Positions 1 through 10,271 of a DNA stretch of 64,000 nucleotides are shown piece after piece. Where the stretch lies: positions 16,151,001-16,215,000 of the forward strand of contig JAVHKY010000004.1 in NCBI GenBank assembly GCA_035079385.1. Reading direction: 5' to 3'. A program made the translations under genes and the position numbers. The number at the start of each line of letters is the position of its first letter. Position 1 is the stretch's first letter. Under the pieces are notes generated by a model. The model was not told where the DNA came from, did not search any database, and saw only the letters and a list, made by a program, of their open reading frames with translations. Source of the stretch: Aspidiotus rigidus. Its lineage: Eukaryota > Arthropoda > Insecta > Hemiptera > Diaspididae.

Positions 1-1130
1 CCATCGAGCTATACGTATTATAATGTAAGAATATTGCATAGATATTCTTATACATCGGCACTCGTAGACAAAGTATGTAGTCGGAATTCATACAAGGAGA
101 AGAATAGTTTGAGCCCTCTGTCAACTGATTTCGCTAATATGCAGAGGGATCGTGTTTATTCGGAAAACTTCTGACTAACTTTAGGGACTTGGCTTCGTGA
201 GTTGATTGGTATTTTCTTCGAGCCTCATCAGCGAAAAATATTTCATTCATCATTGTAATATGACCTTTGAAGGTCTTTTGAAAGTTACTTACATGGACTT
301 CCATCTTTCGCGATTTGATTTTCAGATGTAAGATTGTGTTCATTTGACTTTATGCTATTTTGACTTCGATCTTGTTCTGTGATCACGAAAACTTACCTGT
401 AACAAAAGAGAGAAATATGTCACGTTATAATCAAAGACCATAGAAATAGATAATCTCTAAATGGATGTACAGATAATTATCATGTAATGTTACGATAGTT
501 GTTGTTTGAGTGGACTTTCCTCCGGTCTCTAATACATGCAATAAAAATCTCTTATCTTCTTTCTCTTACATTTCACACTTGTTTAATACCGAACACACAC
601 AACTGTAGAACTGAGTGTCACATATGAACCCCTCCGATATGATCGTGGTATTCGTAACTAAATTTAATGAATAATGGAACGACTCAAATGATTCAATTCG
701 ATTGTATCGTCTACCATGTTTAGCGTCTTTTGATGAGACAAGCATTTCATCGTCAGAGGCATTCCAATGCTTACCAAGGGGAAATGTAACAAGGAAATTC
801 CTTCACGTGTAGTCGTCACGTCACCACAGAACTCGGAAAAATCGTTCGCTTGAGTTCTTTCAGAAATTGGATTTGTGATAAGATGAGGTTTAGGTCAAGG
901 TCATTAGCAATTAAAAAACTTTACAAAAATGTATTCAGAAAAAAAAACTTCAATTTTATTCAAAACGTAAGTCTGATGATGCGACCTTTTCTTCTCACGG
1001 AACCGCGTTCATTTTTTCAATTAAAAAAACTCTCTTCGTCTTGATGCGCCTATCACTTCGTTCGCTGCTCGCGAAATATCTTCAGTGGATGAGGCTGTGT
1101 AAATTTTTTGGTCCTTTTGTAGCCGTATTG
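1..1130. other. Intergenic DNA, nothing recognised
   Basis: AT-rich sequence with only short open frames that match no family I recognise. No LTR, terminal inverted repeat or RNA gene was seen. Confidence 0.5.
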
Positions 1131-1134
1131 AAAA

Positions 1135-1196
1135 TTTTACAAGGCCCCAGGGAAGTTTAGGCTAATGACCTTATACTTCCCTGAGGCCTTGTAAAA
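1135..1196. repeat. Near-perfect hairpin (22-bp arms)
   Basis: Arms at 1135-1156 and 1175-1196 are inverted copies with 21 of 22 positions matching, separated by an 18-nt loop. The arms begin TTTTACAAGGCC and end GGCCTTGTAAAA. It lies just before a stretch (1230-1345) with three spaced copies of AATAAATGCATA. It could be a tiny MITE core or a structured RNA element; no TSD was found. Confidence 0.6.
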
Positions 1197-1199
1197 ACT

Positions 1200-2050
1200 T
1201 CTGGCGTAATTGTCGCAATTTTTATGATCGATAAAATGATAATAAATGCATATTTGCATATTCCGACCTAAAAACCCTCCATAATAAATTTGTATATTTC
1301 GCCTAAAATAAATGCATAATATTTTGACAAAATAAATGCATATTTATCCCTTCCTTAGTCATTAGACTCATGAGAAGTGCTCCTAGAAACGAAAATCCAG
1401 AAGTTGGTGTGCGAAGCATGTTTTTCAGCTCCCTGATGTTCATCGAAGCTCGGTTTGAGAAGCTAACACCTTTCCTCTCCTATACAAAATCAAGGTCTCT
1501 ACATTTCTAAAGAGGTCAAGGCCGTCGATAAGATGACGAGCATAATTTTAGAAAATTCAGGGGAAGTTAACACTAACGTAGACATACGAGCGCAAACCTC
1601 AAAAAATTGAGGTCTTTTGAGCTTTTTCGAGTCCTTAAAAATATGAACATAGATTAATTCATAGATTGAAGGCATATCCATAAAAATTAGCGGGTTTCAA
1701 AAGCTCTCCAAAATTCTCAAGTCATGTAGAAAAATAAGGACGGGCATTAATGATTCATAGATTAGGGGTATGGGGGTCAAAAGTGGTCGTCCATGTTATC
1801 AAAACTTGAAAAAATGTCGACCTCCGAGCTATATATGATAAGAGGAAGACTTGGAAAAATATCAACATGATAAGAGGGGAACTTAGATAGTGAGGACAAA
1901 GTTCACCCTTCATTACAAAAATTTAACAAAAGTTAATACTACTCACAAAAGGCTCCCGTAAAACAGGTTCTCTGTTTGCCTGAATTAGCAAGGTTAATGA
2001 AGGCAATTCCGAGCAGCTCACCAGGCGGACTGCGAGTTTCTTCACTCAAA
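1200..2050. other. Intergenic DNA, nothing recognised
   Basis: AT-rich DNA. Apart from the repeated AATAAATGCATA motif near 1240-1340 I see no gene or element. Confidence 0.45.
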
Positions 2051-2053
2051 TCC

Positions 2054-2580
2054 CTATACAAGGAGAACTTCAAAGAATTTCAAGCCTCTGACTCCTATTC
2101 TGATGGCCTCTGAATCAAGGCGTTTACGATAGGCTTTCACTCCCCCTATCGTAGGAATGACCGCTTTCAAGAAGCCGAGAAGCAAAGATGGATTTATTAA
2201 GTTGTTCTTTAAGTTCTTCATCAATGTGAACCTTGACCTGGCGACCAGTTTCACCGATGTAAGTAACAGGGCATCCACGGCATTTAAATTTGCCACTCCT
2301 TTTTCAAATTTGGGGACAGGACCTTGAGGTTTTTGAAAGTGGATGGTGCGGTTAAAAGCAGGTCGGATATTGAACTTACGAAAAAGTCTGGTAAGCACAG
2401 AAGAGAAATTCCCAGGAAATAGCAAACGAATCTATCTCTTTTTTTCGATAGTTTTAAAACAAGAGAGCGACGTAGTGGTTTTCACGGCTCCTAAGTAATC
2501 TTACGACTGATAGATTCAATATTCAGATTGACACCAATGAAACGAGCTAAATACTTTATGGGCTCATTTTCCGCATTAAG
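2054..2580 (-). pseudogene. Degenerate Penelope-like element end (GIY-YIG domain)
   Basis: Read on the minus strand in shifting frames this encodes the end of a PLE protein. Near 2520-2580 is a piece resembling the linker downstream of the RT (KYLARFIGVNLNIE). At about 2160-2290 is a GIY-YIG segment (VTYIGETGRQVKVHI followed by a SGHSYDRG block). Frameshifts and stops separate the pieces, so the protein is dead. The residues that remain (YIGETGRQ) match the other PLE copies in this window but belong to a more diverged family. No terminal repeats are left. Confidence 0.7.
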
Positions 2581-2584
2581 AGCA

Positions 2585-3100
2585 TTAGGGAGGAGCGGAA
2601 TCGGAAGGAGACGGTGTATGAAAAGCTGAAAGCGGCACATTCATGAGCCGAGGGGCAGAAAGATGAACTGTGGATCGACACAGGCGCGTCGAGAGCTCCA
2701 GTCGGGTCCGGGGTAAGAAACACAGCGGGCCCCCACAAAAAATTTTTCGCACCCTTCCCTCGAAAACTGAACCGGACCCGGAAACAAAATCCCCAGTTCC
2801 TCCCCCCCCCCCTCTCGTCATGCCTGAATCGACACTGCCTGTTCGTGGGCTTCCTGCAAATTCTAAAAATATGGTTGCTATTTTCAATTGAAATAGAGGT
2901 TCTGGCCTCCCATTTCGATGGTAAACTTGATTGTAAGATCGTCGTCATCCGGCCTCCCATTGGCGGGTCAACCTCTCAAATGAGTCCGGCAATGGCTAGA
3001 GTCCGATCCGAGACCAGTTGCTGAACGTAATTACGATTTTATTCATACACAACTTTTTTGTAAGAGGTCGAAATTTTTTCAAGTGCCTGAACCCAAGCCC
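2585..3100. other. GC-richer unrecognised segment
   Basis: The segment contains a C/G-homopolymer-rich stretch near 2795-2815. Overlapping short open frames exist on both strands, but none resembles a known domain and the composition explains their length. Confidence 0.4.
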
Positions 3101-3104
3101 TCTA

Positions 3105-3119
3105 AGTAGATCAAGGTCA
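3105..3119. repeat. Target-site duplication, left of PLE A
   Basis: AGTAGATCAAGGTCA here is repeated exactly at 8354-8368, on the outer edges of the PLE A composite. Up to four bases at one edge could be element microhomology. Confidence 0.85.
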
Positions 3120-3480
3120 CACCAATCCGTTCCTTTAAGTTACGGCTATCCATACTAAACAATAAAGAGGAATACTCCGACGTGGAGTAAAAATGCAAAC
3201 CGCAGAAAAAATGAAAATACGACGAGCGCTTTCGGTTAAACAACCATCTTCGAGCCTGAAATGAAAGCAACTGACGAACAAAAGAGAAGAACGAGGTATT
3301 AAGATCGTCCAAACGAGAAATCACGGTGTGAGTCATAAACAAGTTCGATCAGGCCATCTTCCGGAATATACGAATTAAGAACAGTGATACCGTCAGTGTT
3401 GAGATGACGAATTATCTCTATATTCTCGAGGGCGATACGCTTACGGTAGGAATTCTCCTTATGGAGGAGCTTTCCGGATC
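3120..3480 (-). repeat. PLE A 3' pseudo-LTR copy
   Basis: The end of the GIY-YIG frame plus 3' untranslated DNA. It matches 7010-7388 (same strand) and 7990-8353 (opposite strand). The last ~35 bp (minus strand, ending GGAACGGATTGGTG) also occur at the beginning of the main reading frame near 7000-7030, where they encode MDSRNLKERI. This copy differs from the other two at several sites that those two share. Confidence 0.85.
3226..3254 (-). ncRNA. Hammerhead-like hairpin motif of the PLE terminal repeat (copy A)
   Basis: On the minus strand a 4-bp stem GGTT/AACC with a 4-nt loop is followed directly by GAAAGCGCTCG and preceded by GAAGAT. The arrangement (a GAUGA-like box, stem II, GAAA) resembles a hammerhead ribozyme core, a motif known from PLEs. 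The same block occurs in every other PLE terminal repeat here with compensated stem changes. Core departures mean activity is doubtful. Confidence 0.5.
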
Positions 3481-4285
3481 CCTCACGGAAGCTGTGGCCA
3501 CTGTTTATTAAGTGATCGGCGAAAGCTGACTCCCCCAAGTGTCCCTTTTTCCAAGACTTCAGGTGCTCAGCTACTCGAACTTTCATTTGGCGGCTGGTCT
3601 CACCAATATAAAAGCCTCCACAATCCTCACCCTCCAACTTATACACACCACTCCTCTCATCAACAGGTATGGGGTCCTTCAGTCTCACAAACAACCTCTT
3701 GACTGTGGTAGGGTTGTAAAACGCGGGTCTGAAGCCAAACGGGCGAAGGGCCCGACCCAATTGCTGGGAGAACTTCCCCAAGAAAGGGAGACTGATCCAA
3801 CGCAAACGGCGATCACGGATCGGGCCTCGGGGGAGGGAGGTGGTGGAATCCAGGAGGCCCCTCGTAACTTTCCTCCGAACCATCACGTCAACATCAACAT
3901 TGACCCCATTCACTCTGGCCAGGTATTTTATTGTGATTAACTCTTTCTTGAAGGCAGACTGACTCAAAGGAATACGAGTCAGTCTGTGAACTAGACTATG
4001 AAAAGCAGCCATCTTGTGAGCAACAGGACCGAACGAACCACCGTGCACTAAAACATCGGTCGTAGTATCTTTCCTATAAATTCCAAACTTATGGATACCG
4101 TCTATTATAGAGATCGATAAATCCAAAAAGTTAATGGAAAATACCCCTATTTCCAACGTAAATTTGATGGAAGGGTACCAGGAATTGAGATACCTCAGAA
4201 ACTTACCAAGGAGATCTGGGTGACCAGTCCAGGTACATAGAATGTCATCAACGTACCTGTGCCAATAATGAATATGATTAAGTAA
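3299..4285 (-). pseudogene. PLE A: RT C-terminal half and GIY-YIG endonuclease
   Basis: The C-terminal part of the PLE polyprotein, which in active elements nicks DNA (GIY-YIG) and reverse transcribes. The open frame begins inside the MULE sequence (up to 4399), so its first ~38 residues are not PLE. PLE sequence begins at HIHYWHRYVDD (RT catalytic motif C), followed by the thumb/linker and, in the last third, GVYKLE and FYIGETSRQMKVRV (the GIY and YIG motifs), then HLINSGHSF and a conserved tail ending near SFGRS. The GIY-YIG arginine region looks intact. Removing the MULE and one 9-bp repeat joins this frame exactly to the one ending at 5546. Confidence 0.9.
4277..4285. repeat. 9-bp TSD of MULE-1, left
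   Basis: ATTAAGTAA, repeated exactly at 5537-5545. Nine bases is the usual TSD of Mutator-like elements. Confidence 0.9.
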
Positions 4286-5536
4286 GGAGAGTAATATTAA
4301 GCACGGAGAAAATAGACTGTCACAACGGAGGAATTTGAAAGGGGGAAAAATAGAAAATAACGGAATTTTTAATAGGTTTTCAAACGGAGGACTGTACACG
4401 GATACATAATTTTTATGAAAGGAAGAATAGTAATGAGAATAACGGAGAGAATGATATTATTATCTTAAGATGAAAACGAGACTGTTTTCAATTTCATCAC
4501 AAAAGGAGGGCGGAATAAGGACTTCATGGGAGACTTACTTACTCTTCAACTATCTAAAGACAACAATGCATTCATGAAGGCTTTGGAACTTTCCTCAAAA
4601 AGTGGAAAGACATAAACTCCGATTTTGCGGAATAATTCGAAAAGCAGTGGGTCGAGAAGAACTCAAAATGGTATGAGGGTGCAGGAGTGGGTTTGCCTTC
4701 AACAAATAACTGGTTGGAATCTCTGAATGGTAGAATTAAAAGAGAACACACACTGCGTGAATGACTTCCACTCGGTCAATTTTTGAATGGAATCACTCAA
4801 TACCTCCGGAAATGGTCTGAAGATAGAGATCCGACTTCAGTAAACTGTGTGTCATTTTCCATATCGTATACTTTATCGTTGAAGGAGTGGACTACTGCTC
4901 ACCAATGGGCACAATCGAAACATAAAATTTTGGAACGAGCGCACCCTGCCCCACATTGCCGACAGTACTTCGTTGCGTCTTCCAAGAAAAAGACCCCATC
5001 AACCACAGCATTCTTGAATCAAATGCTTTGTGCAGATTTAAATTGGAAGACGTACGATGAATTTCGACGGTACAGCTCGGAGGTTTGGATTGTGACAATC
5101 AACTCCGAAGACTTTTCCGCATGTACTTGCACCTGCCCTCCTTTTTTGAAGTGTAAGTCCTGCAAACATGTACTAGGCCTAAAAATACGCTTGAAGTTGG
5201 TTCAAGCACCGCAGCAAGCAAAGGAGCTACCACTTGGACAAAAAAGAAAGAGGGGGCGTCCTAAAAAGGCTACTCATGCGCTTCTGATTGATTAATTATG
5301 TGTTCACATTTTTTTTGTTGTAAAATTTTTTTTCACTTATGTATATATTTTTTTGCCGTGTAACTTTTTTTTCACCTACATATACTTTTTTTCAACGTGT
5401 ATCTATTTTTTTTTAACCGTGCTTTCTTTTATTTACGCTTGCTATGTTTTTTCCTCCGTTCGATCTATTCATTCATTGTGCCAGGAATTGTCCCCCGTTA
5501 TTTGTCATATTTCCTCCGTGCTGAAAAATGGTGTCC
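4286..5536 (+). mobile_element. MULE-1: 1251-bp Mutator-like element in the PLE A RT
   Basis: A DNA transposon remnant with exact 9-bp TSDs. Its ends are imperfect inverted repeats of about 45 bp: both start GGA, share AGCACGGAG about 15 bases in, and then carry an AACGG(A/G)GG block. Internally it keeps the 3' part of a transposase gene. The N-terminal catalytic half is absent, so it is an internally deleted, non-autonomous copy. It inserted into the RT motif-C region of PLE A. Confidence 0.9.
4560..5295 (+). pseudogene. MULE transposase, C-terminal remnant with SWIM zinc finger
   Basis: This would be the DNA-binding/C-terminal end of a MULE transposase. A frame from about 4630 reads FEKQWVEKNSKWYEG, then STNNWLESLNGRIKRE, typical of the end of the MULE catalytic domain. 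It is broken by in-frame stops near 4639 and 4762. The open part (4783-5295) contains a SWIM finger CTCPPFLKCKSCKHVLGL (CxC...CxH) and ends with an AT-hook-like KRKRGRPKK. The first catalytic acidic residues are missing. Confident as a family call; not functional. Confidence 0.85.
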
Positions 5537-5545
5537 ATTAAGTAA
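5537..5545. repeat. 9-bp TSD of MULE-1, right
   Basis: Second copy of ATTAAGTAA. Confidence 0.9.
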
Positions 5546-6325
5546 CACCTGGTTCGAGGAAAAGAGGTCAAGTTCAAACTTAGACATGAAGATTTCGGAT
5601 ATGAGAGAGCCTAGTGGTGATCCAATGGGGATCCCTACTTCGTCAGGGAACTCGAAAAATTTCCCTTCAAATTTACAATAGTTAGGGGACCAGCAAGTAT
5701 TAAGAAGATCGAAGAATTCGTGAAGCTCATTATGAGGAATGTTGGCTTTGACGAGTAGCTCACCCATACGCTGGATAGTAGCAGCCTTAGGAATATTCGG
5801 GAACAAACCAACAACATCAAACGAGCAGATGGTCGTTCCCGGGGGAAGGCTTACATCCTTGAGGACGTCAGTTAAAGAGGCCGAATTCAAGACCGAATGA
5901 GGGGATTCAAAATCAATACGATTTTTGAACCAACGGTCAAGGAATTTAGCAAGGAGGTAGGTAGGAGAGGAAACGAAAGAAACATCGGGTCGCATCGGGG
6001 TATTGTTCTTATGCACTTTAGGCAGCCCGTACAAGAGGGGGGGTGTGGGGTTAGGAACGAGGAGGGCTTTTTTCAAAGCAGGAGTTTTGATAACAGCCTC
6101 ACTCCTGTTGATGACACACCTAACTTCTTTGACGTGCTTGGGAAAGCTGAAATCCTCACTCTCTTTAGCACCACACTGCTGTAGGACTTCATGGACCTTA
6201 GAAGAATAGGCCGATCTCTCCATCACTACAACAGCGTTGCCCTTGTCAGCCTTAGTGACGATCAAATCTCCCTCTTTCATCTTCCTCCTTAGACCCTGAA
6301 TCACTCCTCCCAATTTATTACTCAT
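5546..6325 (-). pseudogene. PLE A: RT N-terminal half
   Basis: Fingers and palm of the PLE reverse transcriptase. It contains the conserved VTKADKGNAVVVM block, LLYGLPKVHK, the catalytic motif A (CSFDVVGLFPNIPKAA) and motif B (GIPIGSPLGSLISEIFMSKFE). The frame runs into the MULE at its C-terminal end (5545). Upstream it belongs to the same protein as 6349-7029 but is in another frame. Spacing and motifs are normal for PLE RTs. Before these breaks it would have encoded one continuous polyprotein. Confidence 0.9.
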
Positions 6326-6348
6326 GCGAGGGAGGGGGTTATTACGGA

Positions 6349-7029
6349 CTAATTCGGCACAGACTTTCTGGGTATTAAAACCAGGACCAATCTTAACCGC
6401 AAGATCCGCAAAACATTCGCCAAGGTTTCATCATTCTTGAGGGGAGGCATACTGAACTTCAAACCTTTCTCAAGGAGGGATGTTTCGTCACTATTGAACA
6501 CTACCTGACTATTATTTATGAGGGGAGGATGGAATTTATGAACGACAACACCATCACTCACCCCCTCCTCAACCACCTCCTCATTAACCGTCATTAGGGA
6601 GGACAGCTTCTTATTTTTCCTTTCCTTCAACTTCGCCTCAAACTTCCGACACTTTTCATTGACGTCCCGCATAAAGTAATCAAACTCAAGGGGGAGGAGC
6701 ATGCCGGAGAGTCTCGAATGGGCCATAAGGTTTAATCTGGTCGTGATATTAAATTTACCATACCATCTTCGCAACTCTGTTCTGATCCACTTCTCCCTCA
6801 TATAATTTTCCAGTTTCTTAGTCGTAACCTTGCAATCGGAATAAAACCGGAATTTAACGAACTTGGGCCTCAAATGTAACACTAAACACCGACGAAGAAA
6901 CCAAATATGAGAGGAAAACGAAGCGCGTTGCTTCCGAAATTTCAGAAAAAGGAACTGTAAATACGCCGCAGAAGCGTTCTCAACTACACGAATCCGTTCC
7001 TTTAAGTTACGGCTATCCATACTAAACAA
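6349..7029 (-). pseudogene. PLE A: N-terminal region of the polyprotein
   Basis: Basic region upstream of the RT, starting MDSRNLKERI shortly after the terminal repeat. No enzymatic motif is recognised. Close to its C-terminus the sequence SLLEKGLKFSMPPL is shared with PLE copy E (41330-41390), which anchors it to the PLE family. After ETLANV a one-base deletion (near 6412-6420) throws the frame; the shifted frame continues FADLAVKIGPGFNTQKVCAELVR into the RT part. Confidence 0.8.
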
Positions 7030-7388
7030 TAAAGAGGAATACTCCGACGTGGAGTAAAAAAATGCAAACCGCAGAAAAAATGAAAATACGACGAGCGCTT
7101 TCGGTTAAACAACCATCTTCGAGCCTGAAATGAAAGCAACTGACGAACAAAAGAGAAGAACGAGGTATTAAGATCGTCCAAACGAGAAATCACGGTGTGA
7201 GTCATAAACAAGTTCGATCAGGCCATCTTCCGGAATATACGAATTAAGAACAGTGATACCGTCAGTGTTGAGATGACGAATTATCTCTATATTCTCGAGG
7301 GCGCGATACGATTACGGTAGGAATTCTCCTTATGGAGGAGCTTTTCGGATCCCTCACGGAAGCTGTGGCCACTGTTTATTAAGTGATA
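7010..7388 (-). repeat. PLE A 5' pseudo-LTR, left arm of palindrome
   Basis: Second same-strand copy of the PLE 3' end, starting inside the GIY-YIG frame. It is an inverted copy of 7990-8353. Both arms share changes absent at 3120-3480: an extra GC in GGCGCGATACGATTACGG, TTTTCGG for TTTCCGG, and a run of seven A/T instead of five. Confidence 0.88.
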
Positions 7389-8353
7389 TCGATCTCTATA
7401 ATAAACGGTATCCATAAGTTTGGAATTTACAGGAAAGATACTACGACCGATGTTTTAGTGCACGGTGGTTCGTTCGGTCCTGTTGCTCACAAGATGGCTG
7501 CTTTTCATAGTCTAGTTCACAGACTGACTCGTATTCCTTTGAGTCAGTCTGCCTTCAAGAAAGAGTTAATCACAATAAAACACCTGGCCAGAGTGAATGG
7601 GGTCAATGTTGATGTTGACGTGATGGTTCGGAGGAAAGTTACGAGGGGTCTCCTGGATTCCACCACCTCCCTCCCCCGAGACACGATCCGTGATCGCCGT
7701 TTGCGTTGGATCAGTCTCCCTTTCTTGGGGAAGTTCTCCCAGCAATTGGGTCGGGCCCTTCGCCCGTTTGGCTTCAGACCCGCGTTTTACAACCCTACCA
7801 CAGTCAAGAGGTTGTTTGTGAGACTGAAGGACCCCATACCTGTTGATGAGAGGAGTGGTGTGTATAAGTTGGAGTGTGAGGATTGTGGAGGCTTTTATAT
7901 TGGTGAGACCAGCCGCCAAATGAAAGTTCGAGTAGCTGAGCACCTGAAGTCTTGGAAGAAGGGACACTTGGGGGAGTCAGCTTTCGCCGATCACTTAATA
8001 AACAGTGGCCACAGCTTCCGTGAGGGATCCGAAAAGCTCCTCCATAAGGAGAATTCCTACCGTAATCGTATCGCGCCCTCGAGAATATAGAGATAATTCG
8101 TCATCTCAACACTGACGGTATCACTGTTCTTAATTCGTATATTCCGGAAGATGGCCTGATCGAACTTGTTTATGACTCACACCGTGATTTCTCGTTTGGA
8201 CGATCTTAATACCTCGTTCTTCTCTTTTGTTCGTCAGTTGCTTTCATTTCAGGCTCGAAGATGGTTGTTTAACCGAAAGCGCTCGTCGTATTTTCATTTT
8301 TTCTGCGGTTTGCATTTTTTTACTCCACGTCGGAGTATTCCTCTTTATTGTTT
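7388..8353 (+). pseudogene. PLE A inverted partial copy (RT thumb to 3' end)
   Basis: Plus-strand PLE piece starting abruptly at SISIINGIHKFG and continuing through the linker and the GIY-YIG domain (GVYKLECEDCGGFYIGETSRQ) to the 3' UTR. It stays open to 8090, where the shared GC insertion shifts the frame just after ENSYRN. It ends about 35 bp short of the minus-strand 3' terminus. This is the inverted extra piece often found at PLE 5' ends. Confidence 0.9.
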
Positions 8354-8368
8354 AGTAGATCAAGGTCA
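8354..8368. repeat. Target-site duplication, right of PLE A
   Basis: Second exact copy of AGTAGATCAAGGTCA. Confidence 0.85.
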
Positions 8369-8520
8369 TTGTAGTCTAGTATAAGGCTAGTATACTGTAT
8401 ATTAGGCTACTGAGGTCATTGATGACGTCATAAAGCGTTTCGTGACGCAAATTTCAGACTGACCTCCAGCCCACAGACATATACATGTCAATTTGGCTTG
8501 GGGGTTTCATCGCCTCTGGG
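8369..8520. repeat. Dispersed repeat also found near 49.14-49.26 kb
   Basis: A block with GAGGTCATTGATGACGTCAT, ATAAAGCGT and GACATATACATGTC has an inverted, diverged copy at about 49145-49235. Both are accompanied by CTAGTATA-rich sequence. No open frame; probably a short non-autonomous element whose ends I cannot fix. Confidence 0.5.
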
Positions 8521-10076
8521 GGCGCAAGGACCTTGAACGAAGTGTCTCCTGGTGGATTGCGGTTCTTTGCAAACTTTCTAACTCGTTACCAGAGCTGAGA
8601 TATTTTTACGCTTACTTCGCGAACTAAGTAAAGCTGAAGCATTTTAAAATTCATTCGCGAAAAAGGCCTACAGGCTAGTAAGGAAAGGAAAAGTAAACCT
8701 TTTCCAGTCCTGAACCGGAACAAATGTAAAAAGTAGGATACAGCGTCTGAAGTTATAAACCGAGAATTTCTCTCAAGTATGATGATAAAATCGAAATAAC
8801 ATAGCTTTCAAATTGAAATCGATTTTTCTATTACGACGCTTCCCATTATATGAATTATTTAGAGCCAAATGAAAGAGATTCCTGAAGAAGCGTAAAACAT
8901 TTCTAGCATACTTTAGATTAATTCTCGGTATAGAGGTGCCAATTAGTCAAATAGACGCGAACGACGAACCGATGATACTGCAAACTGTAGACTAAAAATT
9001 TCACATCAGAAATACTTCTCTTCATTGTATTAGCGTGAATTTCATTATCACGGTCGATAGATTCCGCGAAAAAATTGTCTTCGATGAAGAGAATCATAAT
9101 ATATAGTAGCGGAACGCAAGAAAATTCTTTCATGACTTCGTTTAGTACCGGAAGGAGGCACTTTCGTGAAGTTTCAGCTTTCCAGAGGAAACGAACTGAC
9201 TCTTATAAAGCTCGCTGTTAAGCTGCTGTACAGTGATAAGTCTTCTCGCAGATACGAGCTTTTTTTTTACAATTCCAACGCGCCATATTCGTCGAAAACA
9301 CGTAATAATAAATGCTGATTTTATTCAGCTTTTTAAAGTCCTTTCTATCATCGTTTACGTCACGCTGTAAATAACCACCGATATTACTCCTATTAAACGT
9401 CCCGGACAAAAATATAATATTTCTATCGTTTTTTTTTTTTTTTTTTTTTCGCGTTAAAAATCAACAAGACTCACTTTTTTTTAATTATCTGCGCATTAAA
9501 TTGTATTATAGAAATTCGTTTCCGTTGTAGCTGTACTCTCAAATTTGCATACATTGAATGAATAAGAATCGTAAAATATGCAAATCATCGACGGAAAATG
9601 AAGTCAATAATATTGAGGGAGGGAGAAAAAATTTAACAATGATGTCAACGTTTTTATCGCAGCTTTCGAGTGTTATAGAGTGAGTGTTGATATTATTAAT
9701 TATACTCGCGTAGTAGCGCGATCACGTGCGTATTAATTGGAACGTAACTGAGCGAAAAGGTTATCCGTCAGACGCTGCAGATTCTCAGAAATTGATGGTA
9801 TTCGCCATTTAACAATGAACGACAATCGGTATGCGTAAATGTAAAAATCTAGGGTCGGCAAATTCCGACAACGCGTCGCGTTAAAATTGGCACCGGGATG
9901 ATATTCGAACGATCAGCGAAAACGTCAGACGTCGATCTTTCTAAAATATAGGAAAAGAGTACAAATCCAAAAATAAGGAACCTCTTTATCCAAGTCCTTC
10001 GGATAATTAATTTGCTTCACAGAGTGCGAGCTGTATAACCATCAAGTTGTTGCCACTAGAAAAGTGTAAAGGTCTA
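8521..10076. other. Intergenic DNA, nothing recognised
   Basis: AT-rich unique-looking DNA with a 20-nt T tract at about 9430-9449. No gene or repeat was identified. Confidence 0.45.
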
Positions 10077-10271
10077 GTGACGATTTAAACGGATTCGTTC
10101 CTCCAAATTATGGTTGTCCACAACGACGAGAAGGGAATACAGTACTTCGAAGAGGAGTAAAAACTATAAAGTCCGCAGAAAATAAACAAAACCGAGCGCT
10201 TTCGGTTAATAAACCATCATCGGGACTGAAATGAAAGCAACTGACAAGAACGGAGAAGAAACCTCGGATCA

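Larger units (their letters stand above)
3120..8353 (-). mobile_element. PLE copy A: Penelope-like composite with inverted partial copy
   Basis: A PLE retroelement. The main copy runs on the minus strand from about 7388 to 3120 and a partial inverted copy (7388-8353, plus strand) is joined head-to-head to its 5' end. The minus copy begins with a truncated terminal repeat (7388 to about 7010) that is a second copy of its own 3' end (3480-3120), the pseudo-LTR organisation typical of PLEs. The protein carries an N-terminal region, an RT with motifs SFDVVGLFPN, GIPIGSPLGS and YVDD, and a C-terminal GIY-YIG endonuclease. It is inactivated by a one-base deletion near 6412-6420 and by a MULE at 4286-5536. 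The whole composite is flanked by an exact 15-bp TSD, so it arrived as one unit. Confidence 0.92.

Noticed and set aside
2556..2960. 134-codon minus-strand frame and overlapping frames
   Set aside because: Low-complexity G/C runs, partly over a PLE relic; no domain seen.
3539..3940. 133-codon plus-strand frame, and its near twin on the minus strand at 7566-7967
   Set aside because: Antisense shadow of the PLE linker/GIY-YIG region; the two occur because the underlying PLE copies are homologous.
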